A stretch of 64,000 nt of DNA from Siderastrea siderea. Its lineage: Eukaryota; Cnidaria; Anthozoa; Scleractinia; Rhizangiidae. The position numbers and the translations under genes are program-made. Positions 9,413-21,125 of the stretch are shown piece after piece. The stretch's first letter is position 1. The number at the start of each line of letters is the position of its first letter. The notes below the pieces were generated by a model, which saw only the letters and a program-made list of their open reading frames with translations, was not told the DNA's origin and made no database searches. The stretch covers positions 40,148,186 to 40,212,185 of the forward strand of contig OZ034968.1 of assembly GCA_964030785.1 (NCBI GenBank), in the 5' to 3' direction.

Positions 9413-10990
9413 CTAGAAGATGTGTTGATGGAATCAAGGAAAAAGAACAAAAATAGCAGAAAGCAAATGGATAGGTCATTAAAATCAATGAGGTTGAAAT
9501 TAAGCTTACTTCTGCACCAGAGTACCCAATACTCTCTTACAAGTCTATATCGCTAACCAAAAGCATTCAATTTCATGCAAAAAATGATGACAATTATCAC
9601 TCACTACCTATGGGATCATCCACACACTTACTTGGGCCTCTTTAATACATATGGTACAGGAAGCCCCAATCCACAGACAAACAAGATGAGGCTTTCGTCA
9701 ATTTAGTGGTGCCACGCTCTATAAGAAAAATAAACAGTCTATAAAATGCACGCAGAGATGACGAAATTTATTATACTATCAAGGTACAAACAACATTCAT
9801 ACTGTAAATACAACATAAATATGAAATAACTTTTAAACACCATTTTTGTTCACCAATTCAACAATCAAAATGGCTCCAGGTTTTCGTGTAAGAATTAACG
9901 CTTTTAAGGTTGGAGTACATGGAGAAAACGTGTTCTGGTAGAATCTTTTGTTCCATTTGGGGTTGTAAATTGATGATCCGTAATAAAATTTGCCAACTTG
10001 AGCACATGCATTAGACAATTAATGTGCCACTCCCCATTAACAGTACGGTGTTAAACTCATTCTCATACCACCTCAGTTAATGTCCAACCAAGTAATGCAT
10101 TTCCTATGCACACCCTCCCACCACATTGCCTCTCTCCACCCACGTGTATAAAATGGATACCCGCGACATACTGCTAAGGATAGTCCTCAGATGGACTAAC
10201 ATCCCATCCAGGGGAAAGAAGCAATACTCTCAGAAACTGGGCCATGTTTGTGTGTTGTATCTGTGGCCAGGTGCCCTTTCTGTGTCATGTGGGCCACCTT
10301 CACTCGTGTATTAAATTATGTTTAAACAGGATTCCTTTACAGAGGGGTGTGGCTTGTGCACCCCTGTTTCAAAAACCAAATTGGCAACTTCAAGCCTTCC
10401 CTCCATACAAGCAAAATGCAAATGTGTAATTTGCTTTTCATCCAAGCTTCTCAACTTTCCTCCAGCATTGATGAGACATGGATTAGTACAATCATTAACT
10501 TCATTTCAAGCCTGGAAAGTGTAAGAGTTGAAATTGGTATTTCAACCATAACGAGCCAGAGCCAACCAGAAGTTAAAAAATCTGGCGAGTGTGGTTGATA
10601 TGGAATAACGTCACAGTTCTGCAAAAGAGCCATTGCCATAGTCGATTTAATTCGATTTGCGGTTTCACTGCAGGAGTGTTCTGAAAATTACTTTTATCAG
10701 TTTGTGTACAAACTCCCGTAGAGGAAGTCTTTTTTTTTGTGGGCTGGATTTGCTATTTTGACATGCCAGGAGGTTGTATTTCATATAACATTGACAAGAG
10801 CGGGAAAATCAAGTCATTCTTCCCTCGCCTTCACGTGTCATGGAAGCTTTCAACATCCATTGAGTGGAATTGTCCGGTTTATCTAGAGGGTGGTTTTTGC
10901 TTAATTCTAGTATATTTGGTGTACATCCCAGTAGATTCATGTCCTGGAACCCGCTAGTGGCAGTTTCTTTCTGAATTTGCAACGATAAAA
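9413..10990. other. No gene recognised
   Basis: Several short open frames on both strands lack motifs. This is where an upstream PEN-2 exon would be expected; none was recognised. Confidence 0.4.
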
Positions 10991-11017
10991 GTAGAAGATA
11001 TTAAAAATGGCGGGCTT

Positions 11018-11479
11018 TTGGATCGACGATCATGTAAAGCAGACAAACTTGCCGTGGCATCTGTATTTGGCGTTGTTTCCGCCATTCTTAAAAAGAATTT
11101 CAAGGAGGAGGAAGGTGAGGGTTATGCTTGGCTTGCGGGTGCGATAAACTCGCTCAAGATCGGAGGAAATCAGCAAGTGATGACTGAAGCTAGTTCAAGG
11201 CCAACCTTTAGCGAACATCAACATGTAAACCTCCCAGACATCCAGTGTATTCAAGCTGAAAACCTCAAGCTAGAGGCTGATTCTGAGCTGGTATTATCGC
11301 AGTTAGAATCCCTTTGCACTGAAGTAGAGAGGTTAACAAGCTCAGAGCCGAAGCAGCAGTCAGAAGTTGCAGGATGTGTGGACCTTGATCAGAGATGTCA
11401 GTTTGGGTGTTTGTTTAAAAGAAACTCCGCATTTAATGATAACAATTTTCTGGTAAGGCAAATAAGTCTTTTCCCCTAA
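11018..11479 (+). CDS. Hypothetical protein exon upstream of the kinase-like relic
   Basis: A 153-residue open frame. It begins near LAVASVFGVVSAILKKNFKE, a short hydrophobic then basic/acidic stretch, and has a coiled-coil-like middle (ENLKLEADSELVLSQLESLC, EVERLTSSEP). The family is not recognised. It could be the first exon of the kinase-like gene that follows, because the next segment starts after a CCGTCAG acceptor-like site at about 11498. The start codon is uncertain: a different-frame ATGGCG lies at 11006. Confidence 0.35.
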   Translation: MDRRSCKADKLAVASVFGVVSAILKKNFKEEEGEGYAWLAGAINSLKIGGNQQVMTEASSRPTFSEHQHVNLPDIQCIQAENLKLEADSELVLSQLESLCTEVERLTSSEPKQQSEVAGCVDLDQRCQFGCLFKRNSAFNDNNFLVRQISLFP

Positions 11480-11498
11480 ACAAGGTAATTTACCGTCA

Positions 11499-11931
11499 GA
11501 TTATTGAATTCGCCAATGTGGAGAAAGTGTTCAAGCAAATTGTCGATGCAATTCATTACGTTCACGCATCCAGTTGGCTGCAGAACGATATAAAGGAAAA
11601 CAATATCTTGATGCACAGAACATCCATGGACAAACCTATCATAATTGCTTTAGGAAAAAGCAGACCATGCTCAAACCCAAAACGGTACATGTACATGTAT
11701 GACCTGTCGGATGTTCAAAAAGCCCTTTACAAGCGCAAACACTCGTGGATTGCCCCTGAGCTTATCAAAGGCACACATATGACCAGTGGCGATTTGCAAT
11801 CACTGAATAAACTCTTCCTAGCCTCGAAAGGAGTGGTGGTATGCAAATTCAGGCCACCTAGCATTCTCACTGCTGTCGTCACCCTTTTACGGAAGCTGCT
11901 ACTGTCTCAACATGGAGCTTCCAAAGGGTAA
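11499..11931 (+). pseudogene. Protein-kinase-like domain fragment, catalytically degraded
   Basis: Subdomains can be read in order: FKQIVDAIHYVHASSWLQND (alphaE and catalytic loop, where HRDLKxxN is replaced by QNDIKENN), PIIIALGKSRP (where DFG-type IDFGKS is expected; the Mg-binding D is now A), and SWIAPELIKG (APE motif). It ends at 11931 with no C-lobe beyond a GDLQSLNKLF segment. The retained D and N of the loop but lost DFG aspartate indicate a pseudokinase or a decaying copy. The N-lobe is not seen. Kinase-like cargo occurs in some cnidarian transposons, which is a possible but unproven explanation. Confidence 0.5.
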
Positions 11932-12810
11932 TGCTGGCAGTGAGGAGAATGTGTTCCTGTTACTGGGTTTGCCAGTGCCACACTTCCACTTCCAGTGGAA
12001 CATGTTCAAATGGGAGACACCGCAGAGGAATCAACTTTCTCTAACAATGGGACTATGACAGTTAACATGGAACAGGCACAAACTACCACAAAGGCAGCAA
12101 TAATTCTCCTGAATACACCGCTTTCTGCACGTTTGAAGTCGGAACTCTGAGGTTAGTAAAAATTGACCACAGCGGCATTCAAATCTCGACATAGGAGTTT
12201 AAGTACAATGGTGACTAATCTTCGAAATTCTGACCAGGTCAATTAAAAGTGAATTCTCACTTCAAGTGGTTCGTGGGCTATGTTGAATATCAACTTCTAC
12301 ATGTATTTGTAACTTTACATCTTCCTGTTCAATTGTTAAGTTGTTATAGTACCCAACAACAAACTAACTGACATGGATTATGTTCTGCATTCTTACAGGA
12401 CGTTGATCCAAAATTGTCACAAGGGGTGGCAGTATTTTACCTACACCAGTTTTATACGTGGGTAGAATTGAACTGGCTGGTGTTGTGGACATTAGGTTCC
12501 TAGAGCAGTGCCCCAATCAAAGGTTTAAGTAATCCAATGACAGTGAAATGGTCGATACAAAATGGATTTTTCACCGGGATGCAAAAGTTGTCTTGCAGGG
12601 AAAAGAGTTGTTCCTTATTTAAGACCTGGAAGTCATACAAAGGAAGTATGGGGAAGACAAGAAGTATCTTCTTAAAGAAAAGGTGAGTTATGCTAGTAGC
12701 TTTATTCTTAATCGATGTCAACATTTTTGAGTAAGAATAAATCAGTACAACAATCGCACAGAAGTGAAATACATTCAGGCTACTGATTAAGACCAACATG
12801 GTGACCTTGA
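11932..12810. other. No gene recognised
   Basis: Fragments of open frame only. The region lies between the kinase-like and Ulp1-like pieces and could contain introns. Confidence 0.35.
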
Positions 12811-12813
12811 CAG

Positions 12814-13008
12814 GTGGACTTACAGTGGTACCTGAGCAAACACTCTCACCTGGATGAGATCATTGCCGAGGTTGGAAGTATAAAAATCACTGTTGCGGAT
12901 TTTAAAACAATCCATTGTCCAATATCTGCCGAAGAAGAGCGGATTATGGAAAATTACCACAAGATGGTGTTTGTTCGTCACACCCGTGGTTGGTTTTGGG
13001 CCAGGTAG
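12814..13008 (+). pseudogene. Possible Ulp1-type protease fragment
   Basis: A 64-codon open stretch reads YLSKHSHLDEIIAEVGSIKI, TVADFKTIHCPISAEEERIM and HTRGWFWAR, ending before GTAGC. The order of an ITVxDF segment followed by a GW near the end recalls the start of C48 (Ulp1) peptidases, which have a GW-LND motif. The LND and the catalytic His/Asp/Cys are absent. It is a weak family call; the piece may be one exon of a transposon-encoded protein. Confidence 0.25.
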
Positions 13009-14436
13009 CTTTGTTTTTTTTTGGAAATGGAACGTAATCTAAAGAAGCAGTTAGATTTTTATCGTCTATCCAGGCAGTACATCTGGTTCCTTCCTACACT
13101 GTACTCATTGCAAATTGCTGAACTTTTCTTACCACAATTTCGGTTCGGGGAAAACCTCGTCCTGTCCTTTTTTCCGCCAAAAACGACAAAGTTTAATTTC
13201 ATTTTGAACATGATGTCCACAGGTCATCAATGCATCGTTCAAAGTTATTCAAATGGAAGGAGAAACAAAGGTGCAGGCAATATTTATTTATCACCTTTTT
13301 CTTTTCTGTTCTTCTGGTTCTCTACATTGTTTTAACCAGTTTTAAAAAACCACGACAGCTATACTCCAGTTGTTTTCAAATGAACATTAATTAAAAGAAG
13401 GGTTTGTGTAAGTCAGTGCCATTCATACAATTGACAGTAATGATGACCATGGCCATTAATGAAATTGAGGTATTTCCTTTTCTCTTTAAACAGGGTAAAC
13501 ATATTATATGTAAAAACATGTTCCTTTGCTGGAAACTTGAGAAACGCTTAACAGTGAAAGAAGTGAATTGAAGGCTGGACGGATTAACAAAGGGAAAGTT
13601 GTGATTTTTACATTTGAAACACTCGTAGTATGACAGACCATTCAAAAATGCAAATTGTTATGCCACACACTTTACTTGAACAACTTATATTTCAATTTAT
13701 TTATCCCTCAGAGCAAATTAAAAAACAGTCGTCTTATTCTGTTACCAATACACAAGGATGAAAACCATTGGGTATTTGGCGTAAGTACACACAATAATCA
13801 AAGTGGGTTTTCTCAATAATTTAGGGGTTACTGATGGCCGTTTACAAGGACCCAGAAAGTAACGGCTGTAGAACCACTCTGTTGGAACTTTGAACGGCTG
13901 ACAAAAACGTGGCAAGCAGATTTCAATAACACAGAAACACATTTTCAAGATGGTTTCTTTACAAACATTCCTCAGGTTTCACCGCATTAACCTCTTTCAC
14001 TATCATGATGAACAACTGCACAAAAGTAACGGAAATCATAACGGACATTACTTCCAAATGTTGCGAAAATGTAACAACAATGTCGCTGCCAATTCACCAG
14101 AAAACTGGGTTATACCACGTGTACATTCTACTTCTAAGGACAGTCCTGTTTGACACTGGAATGGGTGACAAATGTCGACTTTCAAAGTGCCTATAACCCC
14201 AGAAACGTTTTTTGGCCTAAATAAATCTTTGTGCGACACTGAGCAAAAAGCTGCAAAAATTTGTTTTTGGTTAAAACCGGAATTTTCTATCAAATATTAA
14301 AATCGGGGGAAAATTGACAAGTGAAAACCCATTATTGAGCTGCAGGTCTGGGTCGAGTGCAATACGTGACATAAGACCTGGAGTTTGATCATTCGAGTGA
14401 GCTTTGACCTGTTGTGACTTCATTGACAGGTGGAAA
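13009..14436. other. No gene recognised
   Basis: AT-rich sequence with short frames on both strands and no recognised motif. Confidence 0.4.
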
Positions 14437-14720
14437 ATGCCTGAGAAATGTGTTGTTTTTGGCTGTAGCAACAAAGGAAACAAGGAGAAAGGTATTAAGC
14501 TACATCCAATACCTTTTTAAGGAAGCAGCGCAGAAACAGAAACGATGGAAAATGGGTTGATTTCGTAAAATTGAAACCTGCTCATTGGGAACCCACGGAG
14601 TATTCGATGGTGTGCTTTGATCATTTCAAAGATTTTTTTTACTCAAACAGGTTTGCTGGTTTGCCTGACAACTCTGACAAGCCTTTGCAGCAGAGGCTGA
14701 AAAGGGACGGAATTGGAGTT
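14437..14720 (+). pseudogene. THAP zinc-finger domain, frameshifted
   Basis: From the ATG at 14437 the frame reads MPEKCVVFGCSNKGNKEKG then KLHPIPF and meets TAA. One base over, it continues as KWVDFVKLKPAHWEPTEYSM and VCFDHFKDFF. This gives the C2-CH pattern of THAP domains (C-x4-C early, C-x2-H late) with the conserved W-P pair. The frameshift lies between 14515 and 14560. THAP domains bind DNA and often head transposases; the Mutator-like relic 1.5 kb downstream may belong to the same element. Confidence 0.65.
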
Positions 14721-15170
14721 TGTGTTTTCCCTACCAAACACGCTCGTTGTGTTTCTAGCGAAAACATCAGCCGAAAGTCAGCGAAACAAGCAAAAGGTGA
14801 GATATATTTCTCAGCACCAGTCAGCATGCCTGAGCTGAGGTTTTTCTCGTTCATCACGATTTTTTATTTCACTTTTTATTTGGTAAAGTTCGCCAAGTCT
14901 ACGGCATGTTCCTGCAAATACAATCCGTTTTTCCTTTTCACTTTTATTAGTTACATACTACACTTCACTTACTTACATTAGTTTTCACGTACTAATTTAC
15001 ATGACATAACTTCCATAATATTTATGTACTAACTTACACCACAATGTTTAAATAGTACCAACATACTATACTTACAAACTACACTACACTTCACTTACAC
15101 TGTTTACTTGTAATCCCTGTGTTTCTATTATTTCAGGATAACATGGGGAAAACATGTACGTCCCCACACA
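14721..15170. other. Spacer or intron-like sequence, no gene
   Basis: AT-rich, with repeated ACTTAC/ACACT words at 14950-15110, then TTATTTCAG at about 15128-15136, which could be an acceptor for the segment that follows. Confidence 0.35.
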
Positions 15171-15545
15171 AGAAACATCTCCAGAGATGTCTGTGAAAAT
15201 CATTCAACTGATGTTTGACAGGCTGGGTTCAGAGGAGTTCCTTGTTGGGTGTGAAAAATGTGTAGACCAGAATAGAAATGAAAGCTTATATCATATAAGC
15301 TGAGTATGGCTCCTACAGGCAATATATTTAACAACAAGAGTCAAGCCTTGCAGTATCACTGGGGTTTTAGTACTGGACTAGCTTCCACAGTCGGCAAGTT
15401 GGTTGAACTCTTGAAAGGCAGTATGAATCAAGAAACACTTGAAGATTTAATGCAAATTGACAGAAAGCAGATGACTGGTTGCAACTACAAAGCAGATCCT
15501 TTTGTTAAGAAACGAAGAAAGTGCAGGAGGGAGAAATCCAAGTAG
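15171..15545 (+). pseudogene. Middle part of the THAP/Mutator-like transposon protein
   Basis: The frame reads SPEMSVKIIQLMFDRLGSEE, then a stop at 15301. A second frame from 15306 reads SQALQYHWGFSTGLASTVGK and ends in a basic tail (KKRRKCRREKSK) at 15545. Position and partial content fit the region between the THAP finger and the catalytic core. The family match is inferred from neighbours. Confidence 0.35.
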
Positions 15546-15990
15546 CAGGATGGTGTTGTTCACAAGGAGGGTGTTACATAACACTCCCCGAGCTCGTATG
15601 ACAGAACAACCAAAGATTATAATAAAATTTGATAGTTTGTAACCTTTATTGTCAAAGAAAGTCAAAATTGTCCGTTGACTAAATGAGTGGTACAAATAAG
15701 TGATGCCATGAAAACACAGGGTAGCAAATGATATTTTCGCATCTTGAAATGACAGCTCCACTAGTTTGGGCTGACGAAACATGAGTCTCGTTAGCTTCTT
15801 TACGAGACAGTATTTGTTAGTTCAACTGATGAATCCAATGGTAGGTAAACATCTATTTATTCAAAAATTAAGAGACACATTCCACCATTGCTGACCACTG
15901 AAAAAGTTTTCGAAGTAAGTATTCTTCAACAGTGTAGTCATACTGAAGAATATCCAGAACATATGCACATTTTTTCCCAGTACCACTGCA

Positions 15991-17316
15991 GTGTCATTTA
16001 TTCATGTGGATTCCACCCTCAATGTACACATACGTGCAATCAGCGTCATGAAGAAAAAGAGTCCAATTGTGATGGGAAAGAGCATTGGTGGTAAAGGTGG
16101 TGGGGCTCATGAAGTGAACAGGAGGTCTGTGCTGTCTTCCCATCAATGGGGCCATGCTGGTTTGGCAAAGTTTTGTGCTGGTATGGAGCTTCCACCTCCA
16201 GTTACCAAGAAGGCATACAACCAGCACATGAAAAAAATTGAAAAGATAGCTGTCAACAATGCTGAGCAATTGATGTGCGAAGCAGCTGAAAGGCTTACTC
16301 AATTGGTTTCCAGCTAGGAGGACGACAGTGTGGTCGAGATCAATGGCCAAAAAGCCACTAAAGTTGCTGTTTCTATAGATGGAACTTGGCAAAAAAGAGG
16401 GCACAGCTCTAAGATTGGTGTAGTTTTTGCTGTGTCAGTAAGAACAGCAGACGTCCTTGACTACGAGGTGAAATCACCCCTTTGCAAAGAATGCTCATCT
16501 CATGAACACTGTGATAAACAATCACCTGATTATCTAGCATGAAAAGAGTCCCACAGGAGGCATTGTAAAGTAAATCATCAAGGTTCCTCTGAAGAAATGG
16601 AGTCTTTAGGGGCCATGGACATATTTTCTCGCAGCACTGAGAAGGGAAAGCTAGTGTATTCGGCGTTTATCGGTGATGGCGACAGTAGCTGTTTTGGCGA
16701 AGTCAAATCAAAAGTGGAAGAACTCTATGGTGAAAGTGTGGGACATGTCCAAAAGAGACTGGGCACAGCCCTTAGGACCTACAAGAAGAATATGAAGGGG
16801 CAAAAAATGTCAGATGGTGGAAGAGTGGAAGGAAGGGGTCGCCTCTCTGACAATGTCATTGACAAGATGCAGAAATATTATGGCGGAGCCATAAGAGAAA
16901 ACTCTGGGGATTTGGACAAAATGAAAAAGAGTATCTGGGCAATTTTCCACCATATGATTAAAGATGAGTCCTCTCCACTTGAAGACTAGCACAAGCTACG
17001 CCCGAAAGGTGAAGACACATGACGCAAATTTTGTAAGGACCGAGCAACGTACAAAGAAGACAACCGCCTTCCCAATGTTTTTATTGAAGAACTTAAGCCT
17101 ATTTTCACTAGGCTTACTAATGATGACTTGTTAAAAAGATGCCTGCAGGGGCAAACTCAAAACCGAAATGAGAGTGTCAATGGGCAGCTGTGGTCAAGGT
17201 GCCCTAAAAGCAAGAACTGTGCAAAGCAACCCGTGGTTATAGCTGTGTGCGAGACTGTAGGAGTGTCCAATACACGGGCAGCTAACAAGGCAAATCTGAT
17301 GAAGTCATTCATCTAA
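15991..17316 (+). pseudogene. Mutator-like/Kolobok-type transposase relic
   Basis: Successive open segments read VAVSIDGTWQKRGHSSKIGV (first acidic position in DGTW; 16361 on), KSPLCKECSSHEHC, MESLGAMDIFSRS, FIGDGDSSCF (second acidic GDGD), GHVQKRLGTALR, GRGRLSDNVIDKMQKYYGGA, IWAIFHHMIKDESSPLE and, after stops, DLLKRCLQGQTQNRNESVNG. This order is the signature of the large Mutator-like transposase family abundant in cnidarians. In-frame stops at 16315-16317, 16540-16542, 16987-16989 and just after show decay. The acidic cluster implies a DDE nuclease in the living family. Confidence 0.7.
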
Positions 17317-17786
17317 TTTTACTTATTTCACCACCTCATGGACAGTTCGCATATTCCTTTCGACTTTGACTGTGATAGCTGGAAGAACCTTGCAAAGAGG
17401 CAGAAAACAGAAACTATAGGGGTGCAGTGACTACAATTTTCCATCCAAATTTTTCATGGCGACAAATACTACAGAACATACACAAAACCATCATCCATGC
17501 GTCAACAAGATACTATCAAGGAAATACTTTAATACTTGAACGGACTTTCACAATTCCAGTTGGAAAAGAACACTTCTGGAACAGACATGGGGGGTTGCAG
17601 GACTGTTCCATCAACACCCCGAGAGTCGTTTGCAGACCCTCTGCCCAGAGCGCAATTGGCAGGCAAAAATACCATCTCATTACAGCCTATCAGCTTACTT
17701 ACTCATGCCTGGGAAGGGTCATGCACCAAAGATGGACCCCTAAGAACAACAACAACCAACTTTATTTCATTTCGGTTTTTTGTTAG
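17317..17786. other. No gene recognised
   Basis: Short overlapping frames without motifs. The stretch ends at a TTTTTTGTTAG acceptor for the next relic. Confidence 0.4.
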
Positions 17787-18443
17787 GTCATCACGTGGGT
17801 GAAGTGGCACATGATTATGTGCCATCCCTGAAAGGGTGGTTGGATGGAAAGGGCATCAAAAACTCATATGACAGTTGGCATGGTATGTGAGCAACAGTGT
17901 TATTACTTTTGTCATTATCATTATTGTCACGGTTATGATATCAGGCACATCATCTTAGTTACTGCATTTTTCACTATTGTTTTGATCGGTTACATGTAAT
18001 CTTAGAATTTCATCTCACAAAGTGGGTAACCCATCACAGGTTGGACATGCATTTAAATACTCTGATGCATAATTACCTTTGTATGAATAATAATAATAGT
18101 AAGTTTATCTTTTTTGATGTAAAGGTGGGAAAGGTGTCAAGAAAGCGATCAAGAACGTGGCCAGTGGTCTGGTACGAGACTCAGAGAGGACTTGGTTCTC
18201 TGAATTATCTGACAAAGGTAAGCATGCTATATGATTTGAAATGTGAGGAAATTAATTTTATCAATTTCTTTTTCATGCATTAGTGTATTCTGGTAAACGT
18301 TCCTGAGATTACATAGTAATGTAATAGCTTTTGTTGGATTCCAGTAAAATGCACCAAGACCCATATGTATTATGCAATGAAGAATTGATGGGGATGCAGA
18401 CAAACTAAGAAGATACATAATCACTATTGTCGATCACTACAAG
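17787..18443 (+). pseudogene. Three-exon transposase-like gene fragment
   Basis: Three exon-like blocks have fitting splice sites. 17787-17882 reads HHVGEVAHDYVPSLKGWLDG then NSYDSWHG; 18125-18217 reads GKGVKKAIKNVASGLVRDSE then RTWFSELSDK; 18345-18443 reads KCTKTHMYYAMKN and, after a one-base shift, DGDADKLRRYIITIVDHYK. Splice phases agree between the first two blocks. The text resembles a cnidarian transposon protein I know only as unnamed predictions (SYDTWHG, WFxELSDK, KTHxYxAMKN). The superfamily is not assigned. The frameshift in block three shows decay. Confidence 0.45.
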
Positions 18444-20237
18444 GTATATTATGTTGTGCTTCAATGTTATCCTTGGTTCAATTTATTGTCCTAGTGAGTT
18501 TTATACTCATGATCATACATTACCATAAACAAAAACAAGAGACGGAGACGGTGACGGTGTTGGGCATATAACATATTCAGGCAAGTTTTATAAACGTGCA
18601 AAGGTATTACATTTCGGTTGAAGTTGAAATATCTTCATTTCCGCTAGACATGACAGGAATCAAGTTGCTTCGACTGAGCCGTTGGAAACAAAAGGCGCGC
18701 AATTCAAAAAATTGCTCAGTAACATTGTTTTTGTTTTCAATGGTTCGTTTTGGGAAGTTACAGTAAGAAGAAATACTCAATAAATGCATTGATGCTCACT
18801 GGAAAGGAAGAGCGGTCAAAATTGTTTGGATCAATGTATGCTCACCGTTTGCTTGTCGGTTGACTCGTTTCAGTGACACAACTTCAACTGTTGGCCTGGA
18901 ATATCTTAGTAGCTGAATTATTGCATCTTGGTCTCCTTCACAGACTTCCGCCATCAGCTGAAAAGAGACACGACGAATAATAGGTGCTAAGTACAGGCGA
19001 ATAGACACAAAATGGAATCGAAAATAAATAACACGTTTACCAGACGGCTATAACTACTCACCCGCACTCGTTTTCTTGATGGAAATTCAGATGAACTGAG
19101 CATCTTTGAGAGCTAACTGGTGTCAACTGTTCAGAAAGATATTCTAAAATACGCTACAATTATCGGGGGACTATACGAAATAGAAGGCAGGACTAGGTGC
19201 TCAGCAATGGCAAATTTATTCTCTCAGTATTTTTTACAATCGTGCCGTCACAGATTATCTGATGTTGACAGCTCAGTGGCTAGAATGAAATCACCGGCAG
19301 CTTGGCCAAGCCAGAGATCATTTTATAGAGCGGGTCCGTGTTTAATTTACATGTCAAGAAATTATGCAAGAGATGGTCTAACATAGCTGCAGACGCAATT
19401 CAAAAGCGCAAGATGGTAAGATACGAAAGTGTATCTTCCTCTGGTATCTGTCAAGTATATGTTTACGGAACGTTGTTGTTTTACATTAAATATTAAGCTC
19501 TGAGGAAAATCATGTGTCATCTTAGGTGGTAAATGTTATTTAATGATTCAAACAGGAAGAGAAGGATTATTCAGATAAGGAAGAAGAGCCACGCCAGAAA
19601 CTCTGGTGATTTCAGTAGCAATATTTCAAAGAGGCCTATGAGTGGGATCAGCAGAGTAACACTAGAGATCCACGAAAAGCTAACAGAAGAATATATACCA
19701 GAATGGTCAAGTATAATGCTCATTTTAGTAATGTAGGCATCCAGTCAAGTGGGAGAGATTCAGTTCTTTGTAAGGGAAAGACAGACTATTATAATGGCTG
19801 GAGATCTTACCAAACTCCAAGGAGCTTTTCTAAGAAGATCCCAATATCTCAATAATCTAATTAAATTACAGCAGATGAGTTTAATTTCGTGTACATACTT
19901 TTACTAACCTTACCCAATGTATAGCTAATTATATTTAAAAAAAAAGATAATGGACACTGGCCATGGAGAGCATTAATACCAGCTTGAATCTTAGTATCAT
20001 GCTTGGTTGTGAGAAGTTAAAAGCCTGAGATTGTTGACGAGTGGCTGCACCTTCAAAAAATTCGACAATGATTCGAGATTAAATCCTGCCGTACGAAGAG
20101 AAAGTGGAAATTGGTGTGTTAATCACTTTGGTTGTGTAGTGCGCACATAACTCCACCATTTCCCCATTGCAAGTGTTTAAGGTTACAGTCACTGCAGTTA
20201 CTTGAGATTGATAGATGAAAACCAGAGAACTCCCTGC
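18444..20237. other. No gene recognised
   Basis: Mixed sequence with short frames (for example 19120-19386 +, 19008-18796 -) but no motif that supports a gene. Confidence 0.4.
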
Positions 20238-20830
20238 ACTTTTGTCATGGGGAAGTCCAGAGTAGCACCATTAAAGCCAGTGACCATAAGACTGGAGCTA
20301 ACGGCCGTTGTGTGCTCAGAGAGAATTAGCCAACAGCTACGTCAAGAATTACAGTATCCAATTGATTGAGAATATTCCCGGAGAGATAGTAAAGTGGTAC
20401 TTGGATACATTAGTAATGAGAGCAGGCAATACCATGTGTTCGTTACTAACAGAGTAAGAAATTCAAGACAACAGTTCAGTTGACCAACTGAAGTACATTG
20501 AATTGAAACAGAATCCTGCAGACGTAGCCTCGCGCGAAGTGAAAGCATCATAGGTGTTGAATTCTCAGTGGATCACTGGACCAGCATTCCATTGGGAGAA
20601 GGAAAACCAGTGGCCAACAAGAATTACAGAGAACAGTCAACACATCCATAAGCTTGAGCAAGCTGGTCCCGAAGATATAAAATCCATTATCATGGTAACC
20701 ACACAGAGTGGTTTCAGAGAAGGTGAGTCTGGAAGAGAGAGTGAAGTATTTCTCCAACTGGTATCGAGCGAAACAAGCAGTTGCTTTGTGTCTATGCTAC
20801 GTCAGGTGTTTAACACACTGTGTGCTTAAG
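20238..20830 (+). pseudogene. BEL/Pao retrotransposon fragment (RNase H region)
   Basis: Across shifting frames one reads MGKSRVAPLKPVT, RLELTAVVCSERISQQLRQE, DSKVVLGYISNESRQYHVFV, SQWITGPAFHWEKENQWP and EERVKYFSNWYRAKQAVALC. This is the order at the RNase H to integrase linker of BEL/Pao polyproteins (LELTAA, DSKVVLGYI, NPAD/ASRG, GPxFLW). Several frame changes and stops are present, and no LTR was found. It is a short decayed piece. Confidence 0.65.
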
Positions 20831-20867
20831 AAACGGTACAACAATTCTGACCCTCCACATGAAAAGG

Positions 20868-21125
20868 GGGCTTATCTTTTTGAGCGTTTAACATTTAAAC
20901 ATGTTTATAAACTGTTTCAAAACGTTTGCAGACCGTTTGAAATGCAGTTAAGAAATCACCATTTGCACCGTTTGCAGTGTGTTTCAAACGCACGCGTTAA
21001 CGATGCCCTAGCGTTTGAAACGTTTATCTGCAGTAATAATTACTATCATAATTTGGAACGGTTGCATAATAAGCAAATAAATTTACTGCATTTAAAAACG
21101 TTTCGTATGTGTTTTATTTCAAACA
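20868..21125 (+). repeat. Cluster of CGTTT/AAACG words
   Basis: GTTTAAC, TTTAAACATG, GTTTCAAAACGTTTGCAG, CCGTTTGAAATG, GTTTCAAACG and GCGTTTGAAACG recur about every 15-35 bp in both orientations. There is no strict period. It looks like a binding-site or subterminal array of an unidentified element. Confidence 0.4.
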
